Positions 39,850-51,260 of a stretch of DNA of 64,000 nt are shown here, piece after piece (position 1 is the stretch's first letter; the number at the start of each line of letters is the position of its first letter). The position numbers and the translations under genes are program-made. Location: NCBI GenBank assembly GCA_008508345.1, contig QNGE01002688.1:26672-90671 (forward strand), given 5' to 3'. Below the pieces are notes generated by a model, which did not search any database, was not told the origin of the DNA, and saw nothing but the letters and a program-made list of their open reading frames with translations. The stretch comes from Paragonimus westermani. Its lineage: Eukaryota; Platyhelminthes; Trematoda; Plagiorchiida; Troglotrematidae.

Positions 39850-41115
39850 TGCTCTGGAAATAGGTTGGCAACAATTCTGTTAGGAGGAATTAATGCAGAA
39901 GTTTTAGAGGCCATGGTTCCTGAGGAGCCTGGCGGAGTTTGGGCTAGTCTCAATGCTACTGTGGCCGTGTTCGCTGTTCGGCAGGTTCAGTTGAATTGCT
40001 GTGATTACAGCCATCTTCTGTATACACTGTTTGTGGATTTCGTCAACGTTTGATTCAGCGAACCATGAGGCATTGTGGACAGTGTTTATCAAGGTTGGGT
40101 GTGAAGAGGGGTTTCCCAGTTTAATTACAACGTTGCAGCTGTGTACAAAGAAGAGGATGTAGTCGCGTGGATCCATATTTGATGAATTTGACATCACCAC
40201 CGACCTGCAGCAATGTTGTTTCTTAGTCCCAACCTTATCTACTTCATATGTGACCACAATGTTAACAACTCCCTTACAAACTCTGAGATCAGTGTCTAGG
40301 ATGAACATCGCACGGGTGACCACTTGCTAAATATTTGATGCTTCGGTGCATCAACCCATTTACGTGTGTTTATAACGCACGATATTGTTCGCAAATGATA
40401 TTGCAGTAGTTGTACACGGAGAAGAGGAACTTCCACGACTCGTCACGGCTTCTGAAACCACGGTGCCCAAATTTTGTTTAGATGTTAACAACGGCAAGAT
40501 ATTTTCTTCCATTCAGCTCTTCTCTGGTAGAGCATCTGTTCCTGTACCTGCAGTTCACATCAGTGGAGACAATGTCGATGACTGTGCAGACTCTTGCTAC
40601 TTGAGTAGCACCCTACAGAGAGATCGGTCCGTACGTTTTGAGTTGCGAACATCTTGAACGACATGTCTGGAGGAACCACAGCCTGGAGATGAACACTAAT
40701 CTGTTTGTCTACCATTCAAGGATGTTGTCTACGATGTTCTACGATGACGAAACTTGAACAGTGTATTAAGGTATTAAGTGGCATCTGCATCGCTTTCGTC
40801 TACAATGCCTAAGGTTCATTCTGACTGTTTGGTATTAGGACGTGTTTCAGAAACCTGAGGTGTATCGGTGACAGAACACGGAGATTGCGGTCGTGCATAT
40901 GCTCAATCAGAGGGTTGGCTAGGACACATGTATGGGATGACTGACGAAAAAATTCGAAAGCAGTTGCTGTTTGGGAAAGTGTGAGCAGGTAAGTGAGATA
41001 TCGGGATGGTATACAGTTGCCTTTCGCGTTGTTATACTGGCTTGAAATCTTTGGTGGATTTCGCCAGGGACAGTACACTATGGAAAAATGCTATCCCTAC
41101 AAGAGTTCGAAGGTT
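39850..41115 (+). pseudogene. Non-LTR retrotransposon RT and C-terminal region, broken
   Basis: The plus-strand RT runs through at least four frames. 39,865-40,053 reads LEAMVPEEPGG (family: LPEEQCGFR), AVRQVQ and YTLFVDFVNV, which is motif A with its catalytic Asp. A +1 shift gives the following NHEALWTVF-like stretch around 40,060-40,110. 40,385-40,657 reads MFANDIAVV, where motif C should be FADD: the first catalytic Asp is replaced by Asn. Then come VPAVHISGDNVDDC and YLSSTLQRD, the palm-to-thumb part. The region near 40,915-41,110 reads LGHMYGMTDEKIRKQLLFG, the usual C-terminal stretch after the thumb. The endonuclease is missing. It is a 5'-truncated, inactive copy. Confidence 0.8.
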
Positions 41116-43934
41116 TAATGAACTGTAACTATGCGACAGTTAATCGAAGTTCACGAAGCGTAGAAGAAAAGTATTTGCCACCTGTTGTGATGACATGAAT
41201 ACAGGAGATTACGATGAACACGGCCGCAAGTGATCTGACCAACTCGGACCAGTAGGTCATCAATGGACTCATAGTACACTGTCAGTAAAAGATGACGGAT
41301 AAGATAGTTGCAGGTAAGAAATTTATTATACCTATTTTTTCGTACTTATCAATTAACGACTCGCGTTGCCTATCAGTTCACTCACTCTTTTCTTTCAGGA
41401 ACTTGGGGAATGGTAGCCTTCTATCTTTTCCGTTTTCAATTCTGCTAATGTGCTGTTTATATCCCGTTTACTCTCCTCAATCACGAACGTAGATATAGAG
41501 GACATGAGCATAGCAACAACAACAGGAACAATCAATGAACGTTGTTTATATTCGCATGACCTATGTATTTTGTTTTACGTTCGTGAGTGAAGACAGCAAA
41601 CAAAATGTTAACATCTCATGGTGTGTCTTCTATCGTTACTAGTTACGGGATTTAGGGAACTCAGTGGTTCAAATGTACTGTTTGTTGAATATCTTGTTTA
41701 CCTTTCCGTCTAAAGTGTAATAATATATACTCCTACGTTGAAATACTTGTCTTTCATCCTGAACATTTTTCTTTCTAGCTCAGCTACTACCATTGAAGAC
41801 TCTCTAATTTGGTTTTGGAGAGATAAGGGTTTAAGTGCCCTACTAACCTACCACGTGGCTAACCAGAACTAGCCGGCTGCACCACAAGGAAGTTCACTTA
41901 CTCTTCTCTCGAATGTATGTCTTCGAGTCTATACTGAGTACGTGGTACGTGAGTGGTGCCACAAGTGGTGCAGTGCAGCCTGTTGGGGTGGTTGTTATGC
42001 TCCGGCTTTCACTGGCTTTGGTTAATGTGAAATGCGACTTCGAAACGGATTGCATCAACCGTGCTTACTGTCTACTCGAGCATTAATCTAATACCTGCCT
42101 TTCGATATCCGTGCGTGACGTATCATAGTGACTTGTTTCACCGAACGCATGACAGGTTGGTGAAGACAGCGATGTTCTTGTTTTTACTTCGCGCTTTAAC
42201 TTGCAGCTGGCTGTTGCTGGTGCATAGTCCACTCTTTTAAATCAATGAGCGGCTAACTCCTTTTTGTATAGATGGTAAAAGTCGTGTGGTTTCTTAGTGT
42301 AATGTTTTGTTACGTGTTACAAACAATTAGGAGTGTAGATTCTAACCCACTAATTTCCCTGCGCTGACAAGTTTGAGGAGTAGAGCAGTACGTCCGCACA
42401 TTTTGAAATTACTGAGAAATCGGAACACTGAATGTCTTCCACACAAAATTTGTACCAGGCTGGTTTCAAGACCAAACGCCAAAGTATACTCGCTCGTGTT
42501 AGTGCTCAGCATTAGTACATCATTGCAACGCCCTGAACATGAACTTCAGCTGAAGTCCGTGTAAGGCAACCGCACTGACAGCTCCGCCGAGTTGAATTTT
42601 TCAGGACGGTTACTATCTCAAATCTTGAGATGACTGCCATTCTATGTACTGTTCATAAACAAATGTGGCTTGGTCCTTAATTATGATACCTCCAACGTAC
42701 TGAACGTGAAGCCAACAGTATAGTGGTAACCTCATAAGAACTTCAGCTGGAGTTCAACTGGTAAGTTCCGTCAAGAAAGATCTTCAGATTTAACACTGTC
42801 GTTTATGAGTGACTGGTTATTTGAATTGAAAATCTGAGATAATGTAGGACTGGAGTTCAATTTATAGTTTAAAATGTTAGGCGCGTGATGGCGCCATATT
42901 GGAAAATTGAAGGCATTACCCGTAAGGTAAACAGAAAAACGGAGTAGGACGTTTGTTAAACAAAGCCATATGATTTACGTCTTTATACGAGGAAAACGTC
43001 ACTGTAGACTCGCTTGAAAGCTACGTGATATGTGAACAATTGAGAGGAGAAAGAATTGTATACTGTAGAAACTGTAACCACTAGTGAATAGGAATGAAGC
43101 TTTACTAATGAATTCTGTGTATCCTGCAATTAAGGGCACGAAAAATCGAATGAAGGATCAAAGATTGACAACTGAATTTCAAATGTGTCCATATCTCTTG
43201 TTTACAGCCTGTAAATTCAACCCGGAGACACCGCTGCCCTGAGCACAAATAGTGATTGATCCACCGGCCAGTGTGGACAACATTGTGCAAGTTGCTTACA
43301 ATCTATCGTGTTAATTTGAATAACCTCCAAGAATCAGTGTTTGCAAAATTGACAATGCCAATGATGTGTACAGACAGACACTACCAGTTTAATTTTTAAA
43401 ATTGTTGCGTTGTTAGCAGTCCTCTAGCAGCATGCGATTTTAGACTGCATGGTTCACCAAACACATGGTTCATTTGGGATTAATTATTGAGTATGAACTG
43501 AACGGGAATGACCTATGAGTACGATTCCTGTTTAGCGTAAGAAAACAGAACACGAAAAATGCTCGTTGTCGATAACTCATCTTGAAGGCCATATAGTAAT
43601 AAGGAAAATAACGCAGTGAGTTCAACAGCTGGCCACAATGAAAGTGCCAGTAATCCGTACGCACTGTTCTGGACACACAATTGGTGTAAGCTCAGCAAAC
43701 CGAGACCAACTACTGGTAATGGGAGTGAAAGAGCAATGTATAGTATCCAAGATCACGCTTGGAGTGCTTATATGCGCAAAACCGTGAGTCCGCAACAGAT
43801 TAGCCTGTTGCAAAATCCGATACCACACAGTTTTGGACTGTTTGATTGAAATATTGCGTTGGGGTGTTCCACGTGCCTGTCATGAGATATGCGTTCAATA
43901 ATGTCAAGCGGTTCACGCTTGTTCGGGTTTCAAA
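41116..43934. other. No recognisable gene
   Basis: AT-rich, short frames only (43,470-43,850 has several overlapping frames on both strands). Nothing recognised. Confidence 0.5.
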
Positions 43935-44116
43935 TGGGTGTGGAGTGATAGGCCATGAGGTAAGACGGTTTGTACAAATTGTGTTTGGAAACACAGGCAG
44001 CGTTTGTGCAGTCTGATAGCAACAGCCTCAGCGGTTGCTAACAGTCACAGATTGACAGCTCTGGAGCCGGCTTGACGAACCTTGTAGATGACTTGTAAGG
44101 CCTCATCCGGATTTAT

Positions 44117-44500
44117 TCAATTGTTAGTGTCGGTTAAGTGGGAGCCGATTGCACTGGAAATGGGCTTTAACGAACCGTCGCAAAGCCATTTCGGTAGGTG
44201 TTCACGAATCCTCTCCGACAGCCGCCTTGTGCTCCTCCCAACATAACCTGCTTGACAACAACGGGTGAGAGAGTTGATGCAGAAAGATGGAGAGAACTCG
44301 GACAAACTATTCTTAAGGCGTGACACCAGTAGGTGTCGAGCGACAGAGTGAGTCTCGTTGCACGGTAGGCAATCTCGGCCGCGTTTGAAAGTCTGCAGCA
44401 AATTATTTCACTGTTAACCTCACCTTTAAATGAGGAACAGATGAAAACCGTCCGTTTCTCCACCGTCTGGACGAGTATGGGAGAGTTGTACTCCAACCAG
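44117..44500 (-). pseudogene. PLE linker and GIY-YIG endonuclease, left arm
   Basis: The linker reads FICSSFKGEVNSEII, RRLSNA-like CRLSNAAEI and ATRLTLS in one frame. After a frameshift it reads CCQAGYVGRSTRRLSERI, the GIY-YIG motif (here GYVG), then REHLPKWLCDG and SSAIGSHLTDT. GYVGR to REH is the catalytic half of the domain, with Arg and His in place. 44,136-44,500 is the reverse complement of 44,905-45,269 with about two mismatches, and both arms share the frameshift. Confidence 0.8.
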
Positions 44501-44506
44501 AAGACG

Positions 44507-44904
44507 GATTCCTTTAGGCTAAGAGGAGTTGGTCTTGATCCCATCGGTTCCAATACCTCCACTAACCATTATACTAAAGCATGATATGACGAACTATACA
44601 TGTCTAGGATCGGTCTTAATGACACTCCGTCTTTGCAAACATTGGAAAGACCATACAAACGTGAAGTGACCGTTACCATAGGTATGATAATCTGGAAAGC
44701 TGAAGTATCGATAACCCCTGCTTGTTTCATTTGACGCTGTAGTTTGGATAAGCCTGTCTCTATCGCAGTCTTTTTACCTCTAAAATTTTCCGTTTTCTGG
44801 AACTTGGAGTTATCTGATAAAATCGATGACATCTTGATAAGGTAGTCAGTTACATCGAATGAAACTATTCCCACTCCCTTGTCAGCCTTCATGATTAAAA
44901 TATT
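44507..44904 (-). pseudogene. PLE reverse transcriptase, N-terminal motifs
   Basis: The minus-strand frame reads ILIMKADKGVGIVSFD (RT motif 1 of PLEs, ADKG) and, about 55 residues on, RLYGLSNVCKDGVSLRPILD (family RLYGLPKxHK-x-G-x-PLRPI, motif 2). Then SYHALV, a stop or frameshift, and WLMEVLEPMG. Motifs 3-7, including the catalytic YxDD, are absent because the sequence jumps directly into the left arm. It forms the spacer between the two inverted arms. Confidence 0.8.
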
Positions 44905-45285
44905 CTGGTTGGAGTACAACTCTCCCATACTCGTCCAGACGGTGGAGAAACGGACGGTTTTCATCTGTTCCTCATTTAAAGGTGAGGTTAACAGTGAAAT
45001 AATTTGCTGTAGACTTTCAAACGCGGCCGAGATTGCCTACCGTGCAACGAGACTCACTCTGTCGCTCGACACCTACTGGTGTCACGCCTTAAGAATAGTT
45101 TGTCCGAGTTCTCTCCATCTTTCTGCATCAACTCTCTCACCCGTTGTTGTCAAGCAGGTTATGTTGGGAGGAGCACAAGGCGGCTGTCGGAGAGGATTCG
45201 TGAACACCTACCGAAATGGCTTTGCGACGGTTCGTTAAAGCCCATTTCCAGTGCAATCAGCTCCCACTTCATCAACACTGGCCAA
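44905..45285 (+). pseudogene. PLE linker and GIY-YIG endonuclease, right (inverted) arm
   Basis: Same content as the left arm but on the plus strand: FICSSFKGEV, frameshift, GYVGRSTRRLSERI, REHLPKWL, SSHFINTG. Identity with the left arm is near complete to 45,269. Beyond that the arms still look like the same PLE stretch (SHFINTG against SHLTDTN) but only about 60% of bases agree. Confidence 0.8.
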
Positions 45286-45289
45286 TGAG

Positions 45290-47387
45290 GTACATTAAAC
45301 CAGCCGAAATATCTCAGACAAGGCTACCGTAGTTATCCTCACTACAATAGTCACATAATCCCACTAAGTGTTGTTTGTGGCTTCGGTTCTGTACCAAACA
45401 GGATGATTTGGTGTGATCCGGTTGCACAAACATTTAGTCATTCATACGTTGTACAGTTCAACATTCTAGTCAATTCACCGTTTCCCTTTTATAATCATAT
45501 TAACTTGGTGTGGATGTTGGCAGTGTCTTGAAATTTAACAGTCGTTAAGGTGTGCAGTACACCATGTTGACTTGCTAACGCACTATGTCTTATGTTGCCA
45601 AACCTATAACATTCTAACAGTTGGATGGGTAATGGTTAAACCGGAAACAAAATTTTGTCTGTATCCGACTCAGAGAAACGAAACACTGAAGCTGATCGGC
45701 GATGATCACGTTGTTTCACAAATTCGCTGGGCAGTAAACACATATTCTACTCTCATCGTTAAAGGCAAGCTAGCTAGTCAATGTAGTACACTGTTTTATC
45801 AGACCTTCTAAAGACTCTAGTTGCTTTCATATACCCAACAATAAACGAAATATGTCCGAACTTCTGTTTTAAATTGAAGTATTGTCCTAGCGTTTCGGTC
45901 TTGGTAGCACTTAATAGTAGAGTATGACCTTATCTGGATAGGAGTTCACATAATGCGTTAATGAAGCTCCCGTGGATCACTATTTCAATTACCGTATACC
46001 AGACAAGATTAAAGGCTTTCCTGTCATCAGTTAGCATTTTGTGATCTCACTTGAACTCAGGCTCACTGGTTTTAGCTTGGTGACTTCGTGTTTCATCTCA
46101 CGGTCATCATCTTCCATTAAGTGTTTTGACTGATGTAAAATGCACAGGGTTATCCTATATGGTTCAACTGCGACCTTTACCATACAAGACCGAACAGGCT
46201 TTATGAACCAGTAAACACGATGGTATGTGTCCGCGTCTACAGTAATGTACATACTATCGGTTATCACAAACTAACACGGTGAGAACTAGTCTGAATCGAT
46301 TTCTATGGATTAAAAATGGCGACCACGGGTTAAAAATAACGGAAACGACTAAAGTGTGGGGCTGGAAGTCATTGTTTTAACTTCAGTCAATAATTCAACG
46401 ATGCGTACACCTTAGCAAAGAATAGTATCAGATTGCCAGTAATTGTTTACAGTGAATATGTCAACTCTCGCCACATTCACGGTAGACAGTGTATCGATAT
46501 CTAGCTAACCTGTCTTACTTGCAGTCTGTTTATTTTTCCACACCTGTTGAGAGTTATTTCGGCATGTGTAAAACGGATGAAACGAACAATCAGTTCTAAT
46601 ATGTTTATGTGATTAATATTCTCGTTTGACTCGAGGACGTCATTGTGTCAGGGGTTACAAATATCGGTTTCCTGAAAACTCGATTTTTCAGTTCCTAGAC
46701 AGCCCGACTTGTCTGACTGATACGTGACCCTTCAACCTGAAATTCTAATACGGTCAGATCGGTTTGTAGTTGAAATAAAGCAGTCAGCGACAGTACAGTA
46801 GCAATGGAGATCAGTGTTCTATAATTACAAGAGGTCAAGACAAACTTCTTATACGGTGCTCCTGTTTTTCCTGTTTGTCACTAATAGACTTAGTTGGACA
46901 CCTGTCAACGTCCATAGGCTATCTATGCCCTCTTAGGTGCATGAACAGTTATAATTGGTGACCAGAAGTTTTTCTGATTTATGACACCAAATCTCAATAT
47001 CAGATGAATTTTAGGTTTCACCATACCATCTACCATAACTACAGATCACAGCTCTCAGTTCGAACCAAATTTAATCGGGTGATTCTCAATTCTCACGGGA
47101 TTCAACGTCCTCGTACCACAGCATGCAATCCAAAACCCAACAGAAAGGTTTAAAGAGTTCATTGGGTATTGAAGACGATTCTGAATGAGACAGTGAAATA
47201 AGTCGCCTAATACGCTTAACGTTAATTTGGGCGTCTTGGGTTATGCATATTCGTTCGTGCTGACGCTCCAACACAACTCATCTAAGGACGATAAGACCTT
47301 TTCAAGTTGGCCCTCACTCACATTTCATCGCGGCGCTCGCATTCAGATAGACTTTCCAGCCAGCCCGTGTCTAATGTCGTGCCTAAT
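45290..47387. other. No recognisable gene
   Basis: Short frames only; no family recognised. Confidence 0.5.
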
Positions 47388-47605
47388 GTGAGGTGAATGG
47401 TGCAGTGATTAACACGGTTGCCTCATGATTGGAAGGGCCGGAGTTCAAATCCCGGCCGTGGCAAGGATATGCACTACTGACGAGCTCTAATGAGAGCGAA
47501 ACTCGAGTCTAGTGCTTCTTTTCGAAAGAGGCTGCCTGGAGAGTCTAGCTGAATGCGAACGCTGCGATCAAGTGTGAGTGGTGGTCAACTTGAGAATAAA
47601 CGTTC
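47388..47605 (+). mobile_element. tRNA-headed SINE with intact hammerhead ribozyme
   Basis: The head (47,388-47,462) is tRNA-like. Box A lies within GGTGCAGTGATTAACACGG, the anticodon loop CTCATGA places CAT (Met) at the anticodon, and the T arm GGCCGGAGTTCAAATCCCGG contains box B. This is an internal pol III promoter. Ten bases further starts a hammerhead ribozyme (47,471-47,515). The tail (CTTCTTTTCGAAAGAGGCTG, then about 80 bp ending near GAGAATAAAC) has no coding capacity. SINEs of this layout move using another element's RT; which one here is unknown. Copies at 48.0, 54.1/54.7 and 29.8-30.1 kb share head, ribozyme and tail, and a relic at 61.96 kb keeps only the head. Confidence 0.9.
47471..47515 (+). 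ncRNA. Type I hammerhead ribozyme, all conserved elements present
   Basis: Stem I pairs GCACTA (47,471-47,476) with TAGTGC (47,510-47,515), 6 of 6 bp. The core CTGACGA (47,477-47,483) fits CUGANGA. Stem II is GCTCT / AGAGC with loop AATG (47,484-47,497), 5 of 5 bp and with the preferred G-C closing pair. GAAA follows (47,498-47,501). Stem III is a very short hairpin within ACTCGAGT (47,501-47,508). The cleavage site is the expected UC, after C47,509. Short stem III is common in metazoan hammerheads, which often work best as dimers. Self-cleavage is inferred from the structure. Schistosomes carry hammerheads in SINE-like Sm-alpha repeats, which is the closest precedent I know. Confidence 0.9.
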
Positions 47606-47996
47606 TTACAGGTTTTCGGTATATTCCAGAGTTTTGTTAGCAGCTAACTGACTAATTCATGCACAAGTGATTCTAGTGAATTCCAAAGCGACGAAACATC
47701 TACATGGTTTGACTTGTACTGACTTGGCGCAGACAGTTCCAGTTTCATGCATAGTTTCCTCCCCATTAACAGTGTTCAAGAACATATCAGCTTAACGAGC
47801 CAGTGATAACCCTGTGCATACTATATTCACTCGCTCACTTCAAAGTGAATGCGTTTCCACCCAGCTACTCTGGCACAGATACAATGTATGGAAGTTGAAG
47901 ACGTAGCAGTCTGGCTTTTAATTTGTGGTTTGACTACGCACTAAAAAAAAGCAAAGTTTGTGGTTAACCGGCTACATCAACATTATTCCTCACAAG

Positions 47997-48262
47997 CGAA
48001 AGTGGTCGAGCGTTCAGACTTGATAATTCGGTCATGCGTAATGTGAGGTCAATGGCGTAGTGGTCAACACGGTTGTTCCATGAACAACGTGGCCGGAGTT
48101 CAAATCCCGGCCGTGGCAAAAACATGCACTCCTGACGAACTCTAATGAGAACGAAATTAGAGTCTAATGCTTCTTTTCGAAAGTGGCTGGTTGTAGAGTC
48201 CATCTGAATGCGAAGGCTGCGAACAAATGTGAGCGATGTTCAACTTGAAAATACATCAACAT
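47997..48262 (+). mobile_element. Hammerhead SINE, second copy with fuller 5' end
   Basis: Same orientation as the copy 0.6 kb upstream. Homology with the 54-kb copy begins about 45 bp before the tRNA-like part (GAAAGTGGTCGAGC), so the element has a short leader that is shortened in the first copy. The anticodon stem is perfect (GTTGT / ACAAC, loop TCCATGA, anticodon CAT). Box B is intact (GAGTTCAAATCCC). Confidence 0.9.
48126..48170 (+). ncRNA. Hammerhead ribozyme, stems decayed
   Basis: The core CTGACGA and GAAA are kept. Stem I (GCACTC / TAATGC) has mismatches. Stem II (ACTCT / AGAAC) has lost its closing pair and one more pair, and stem III is altered (ATTAGAGT). Activity would be weak at best. 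Confidence 0.8.
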
Positions 48263-49347
48263 AGTTAGTTCTGTGCTAACCGGTAAACTGTCAAATTGAC
48301 ATTTTGATTGGTCATTAGAGGGTACGTAGTAAATGATAGTGAACTAACGAAGCGAATGATTTTTTCGCATATTTCGCCAATTTTTATAGACTTGTCAAAC
48401 TTTTGTACTAACAAGTAACTGTGCAATAAACTGAAATTGTCTTTTTTAATAACTGAGCTTATACCTCATTCCCAAACGGGGCACGGTGCTCTCAAATGGA
48501 ATGGAGTTCTTGTTAATCATGCTAACTTCTGTGCTCGTCTTACGCACGCTGCTTATCGCGGGGTGAAAGTGCAATTGTGGATCTTCATGCTAATCTTCTC
48601 AGGCAGTATTCGTTCATTTCCACTTTTGTAAGATATAGATGCTTCCGTTTCCTCTTACTCGCCTAATCATCAACTCTCAAAGAACGACAGGTGGGTTCAG
48701 ATCTGGACTACTTGCGGCCCCAATCATTAGGTTAATGTTATGCCCTGTAAGCCTCATTGTTGTCACTTCAACGGTAGTGCCGCTTGCTTGTCTTGCTACA
48801 ACATCCAGTGTTCAGTAGATAGCAGACACAAGGATGGTGGTAGATGATGTGAAGTTGTGAGCACTTAAGAATTAGCATATCGTTTCCTTTCTAGAGAATA
48901 CAAACTAAAGTTTGTGTTGAAAATGAATGCAAACCTGATTATCAACTAGTCAAATTTGCTGCAAAAGAATGAAGTCAAAAAGTGGTACCCTTATAATTAT
49001 GAGCTGGATGAATTACCACAACTCGCTTGGAAATAGACCAGCAAGTAACGGGCCGCCTGCCAGTGACAAAAACTTAACTGAAAAATACGTACCAATGAAA
49101 CAACTTCATGCCGAGGTGGATGCGAAATTACTGTCGGAAACGCACAAGTAAGTCTTTATTAATTGGAAAACGCCAAACTTCCCGATGGAACTAAGCATGA
49201 CGGGCAGCGGCCAGTTAGAATAGAATAGATCATATGGCAAATTAAGGCATTTTCAAAGAACGGAAAGGTTGAATTGGGAGAAAAGTTGAAATGAAACAGT
49301 TCTGTGAAAATGGGTTGCAGAAATCAGTCTGACGTCCAACAACGCCC
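48263..49347. other. No recognisable gene
   Basis: Short frames only; 48,437-48,631 and 48,969-49,151 match nothing I know. Confidence 0.5.
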
Positions 49348-49860
49348 ACAGTTGGGAGCATGCGGTTCGGATTAGCTTGTCGTAATGACCAAAGCCAAAG
49401 GACGCCTGCGCTTAACCACCGCCACTGATGACTTGCGCTGCACCACTGGCGGTTTCATTCACATACCAAATATCCACTGCAAATCCGAAGCAATCAGACC
49501 AGTTGGTGTGTGAGTAAAGCCTTCGTGTCCAGCCGACCTAGGCTAGTTAGTCAATTGGTTGGCTAGCACGAAACGGGAACCCTTATCTCTCGAGACTGCA
49601 ATGGTAATATTTACACTGGGAAGAAGAATATTGAAAATACAACGAAAGACGCATTCCATTATAGGAGTACATTATAGTGTACTCTAGGGAGGATACAAAG
49701 CGAGGTCAAAGTGCAAGACTGAACTGAAATAAAACAGAGAAAACATTCACCAGACAGTACATCAGCAAAAGAAAAGTGGGGGGCCACAGACACTCGCGTT
49801 TCTGAATATGGGGTCATTGGTTGATATGAGGAGAAAAAATGGATGTAACTCATGGAACCT
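49348..49860. repeat. Repeat B, diverged copy at the 3' end of the non-LTR element
   Basis: Matches 53,161-53,740 and 55,995-56,570 at perhaps 70%. Well-preserved blocks are CCAAAGGACGCCTGCGCTTA and CCACAGACACTC. On the minus strand it follows the element's zinc-finger region by about 50-90 bases, which suggests that repeat B corresponds to the element's 3' untranslated region. Confidence 0.75.
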
Positions 49861-49899
49861 ACTTGATACCACGGTACTCGTAGTCTCTTGGTCGGCGAT

Positions 49900-50535
49900 G
49901 TACTATGAGTAAGTTGATCTACTACTCCCAGACGACCAGCGCATTCGCGGCTGCACACATCGCAACGCCGTATATTTGTCACCGATGGTTCCCTTGCTCA
50001 CCGCGCTCTCCCGTCCACGGCTCCACAGTTACTTTTAACTGAACTTGCAATCGCCTGTTCGGATTGTTTTCCACCAGACTGTCCGTTTCAACACCAAGTC
50101 TTCCCAACATCCCAACTCGATGTTGCAACTTGAATGAATCACCTGGTATCGCAGCTTTTGACCACCAGGATTCCGTTCACCTGATTTCAGCTGTCTGTGC
50201 AGCAGCTGTTTTGGATTACGGTCATTGCCTATCCGTCGGTCGTGGCCTAGCCAACGAAGCAGATTCAGCATCAGCATAGCTTACAATTCTTCCACATCTG
50301 TTCGCTGTAATACCTCAATGGTCAGAACCATATCTCACCACCGAAGATCCAAGATGCGCTTTAGACACTGCAAATGGAGACGGCTCAGATGGCGCATGTT
50401 CCGCTGATAGTGCCCAATTTTCACTGCTGCACAGCGGTACAGACAACACCATTGAGCGGTAGACACACATTTTAATGGTAATCTCCAGGTTATGGTTCTT
50501 TCAGACACATCTTTCAAGACGTCTGGAAGCAGCAC
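49900..50535 (-). pseudogene. Non-LTR element: C-terminal region
   Basis: Frames at 50,335-50,535 and 50,035-50,277 give MRHLSRLHLQCLKRILDLRW and then LNLLRWLGHDRRIGNDRNPK, followed by KSGERNPGGQKLRYQ. This order (LRRILxLRW, LRWLGHxxRMxDxRxPKQ, RxxGGQxxRY) is standard after the RT thumb in this flatworm family. A further frame near 49,980-49,915 reads CDVCSRECAGRLGVVDQLTH, a CCHH-like finger in which the first His appears replaced by Gln. RNA binding is the usual role proposed for such fingers. Confidence 0.75.
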
Positions 50536-51260
50536 TGGTCTTTGCCGCCAGAGTTAGTAACCCGCTGTCCACGGACAAATCTGTCGACATATTGCCACCT
50601 AAGTGGGAGAAATCTGCGCAGCCGTTAAAAATCTCTCCATTGATGAGAATCTGAGGCAATTGTGCGGGAACACCACCTTCACCCGAAGTAGGCTGAAAGA
50701 ATGGAAATATCTCAACTGTGTTGGTATCTAGTGGAATTTGGGTATCGTGGTCGCGAAAGCCGTGACCAGTCGTTGTATTTTTTCTTCGCTGTGTGCGAAC
50801 AGCAGCATGTGCATCGTTGAGGTATGTAGCCGGCTTGGAGCGCGTAACGTCGAATATCCAGTAGACGCCCATCAATGTTTTCCGTCGAGTCGGGCAAACC
50901 AACTATAGGTATGGCAGTCAACTGTAAACTAAGTGGGGTTTGGTCTGGAACACAAACCTGCTCCATGCCAGTGACAATGGCAAAATTGTCAGAGGCAGAC
51001 CCACATTATTGTACCTTCGCCCACATGTAACCTTCTCATCAAATTGGCGAATTTACCTGGACATCCAAACCTGACAAGTACAGTCCACAACGCCTCGCGT
51101 CCCACGGAATCAAAAACCTTAATGAGGTCTAGGAAGAGAGCATACAGGGGCTGGTTGTGTTCCTGGTACTTCTGAAGTTGTCTAGCATCAAACGCCAAGT
51201 CGACCGTACTCGAACTAGTTCGGAATCCCCACTGCATCTCGGAAACGTTGGCCTCCGAAA
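50501..51260 (-). pseudogene. Non-LTR element: reverse transcriptase
   Basis: 50,989-51,237 gives WGFRTSSSTVDLAFDARQL (RT motif 2), then LYALFLDLIKVFDSVGREAL, motif A with the catalytic Asp followed by KVFD (family KAFD), and LVRFGCPGKF. The frame then breaks. 50,712-50,966 keeps MEQVCVPDQTPLSLQL-like remains of the next motif but no YADD could be found. 50,501-50,902 ends with LPQILINGEIFNGCADFSHL and GGNMSTDLSVDS, the palm/thumb transition. Loss of motif C and the frame breaks make it inactive. Confidence 0.75.

Larger units (their letters stand above)
43935..45285 (-). mobile_element. Penelope-like element, internally deleted, with inverted 3' copy
   Basis: On the minus strand the order is: RT motifs 1-2 (44,904-44,507), a deletion of the rest of the RT, the linker and GIY-YIG domain (44,500-44,117), then the C-terminal tail (AEAVAIRLHK and CFQTQFVQTV at about 44,050-43,960). 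A second linker plus GIY-YIG segment lies in reverse orientation at 44,905-45,285, so the RT piece sits between two outward-pointing GIY-YIG copies. PLE insertions are known to carry inverted partial copies at one end. All pieces contain frameshifts, so the element is dead. Confidence 0.8.
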
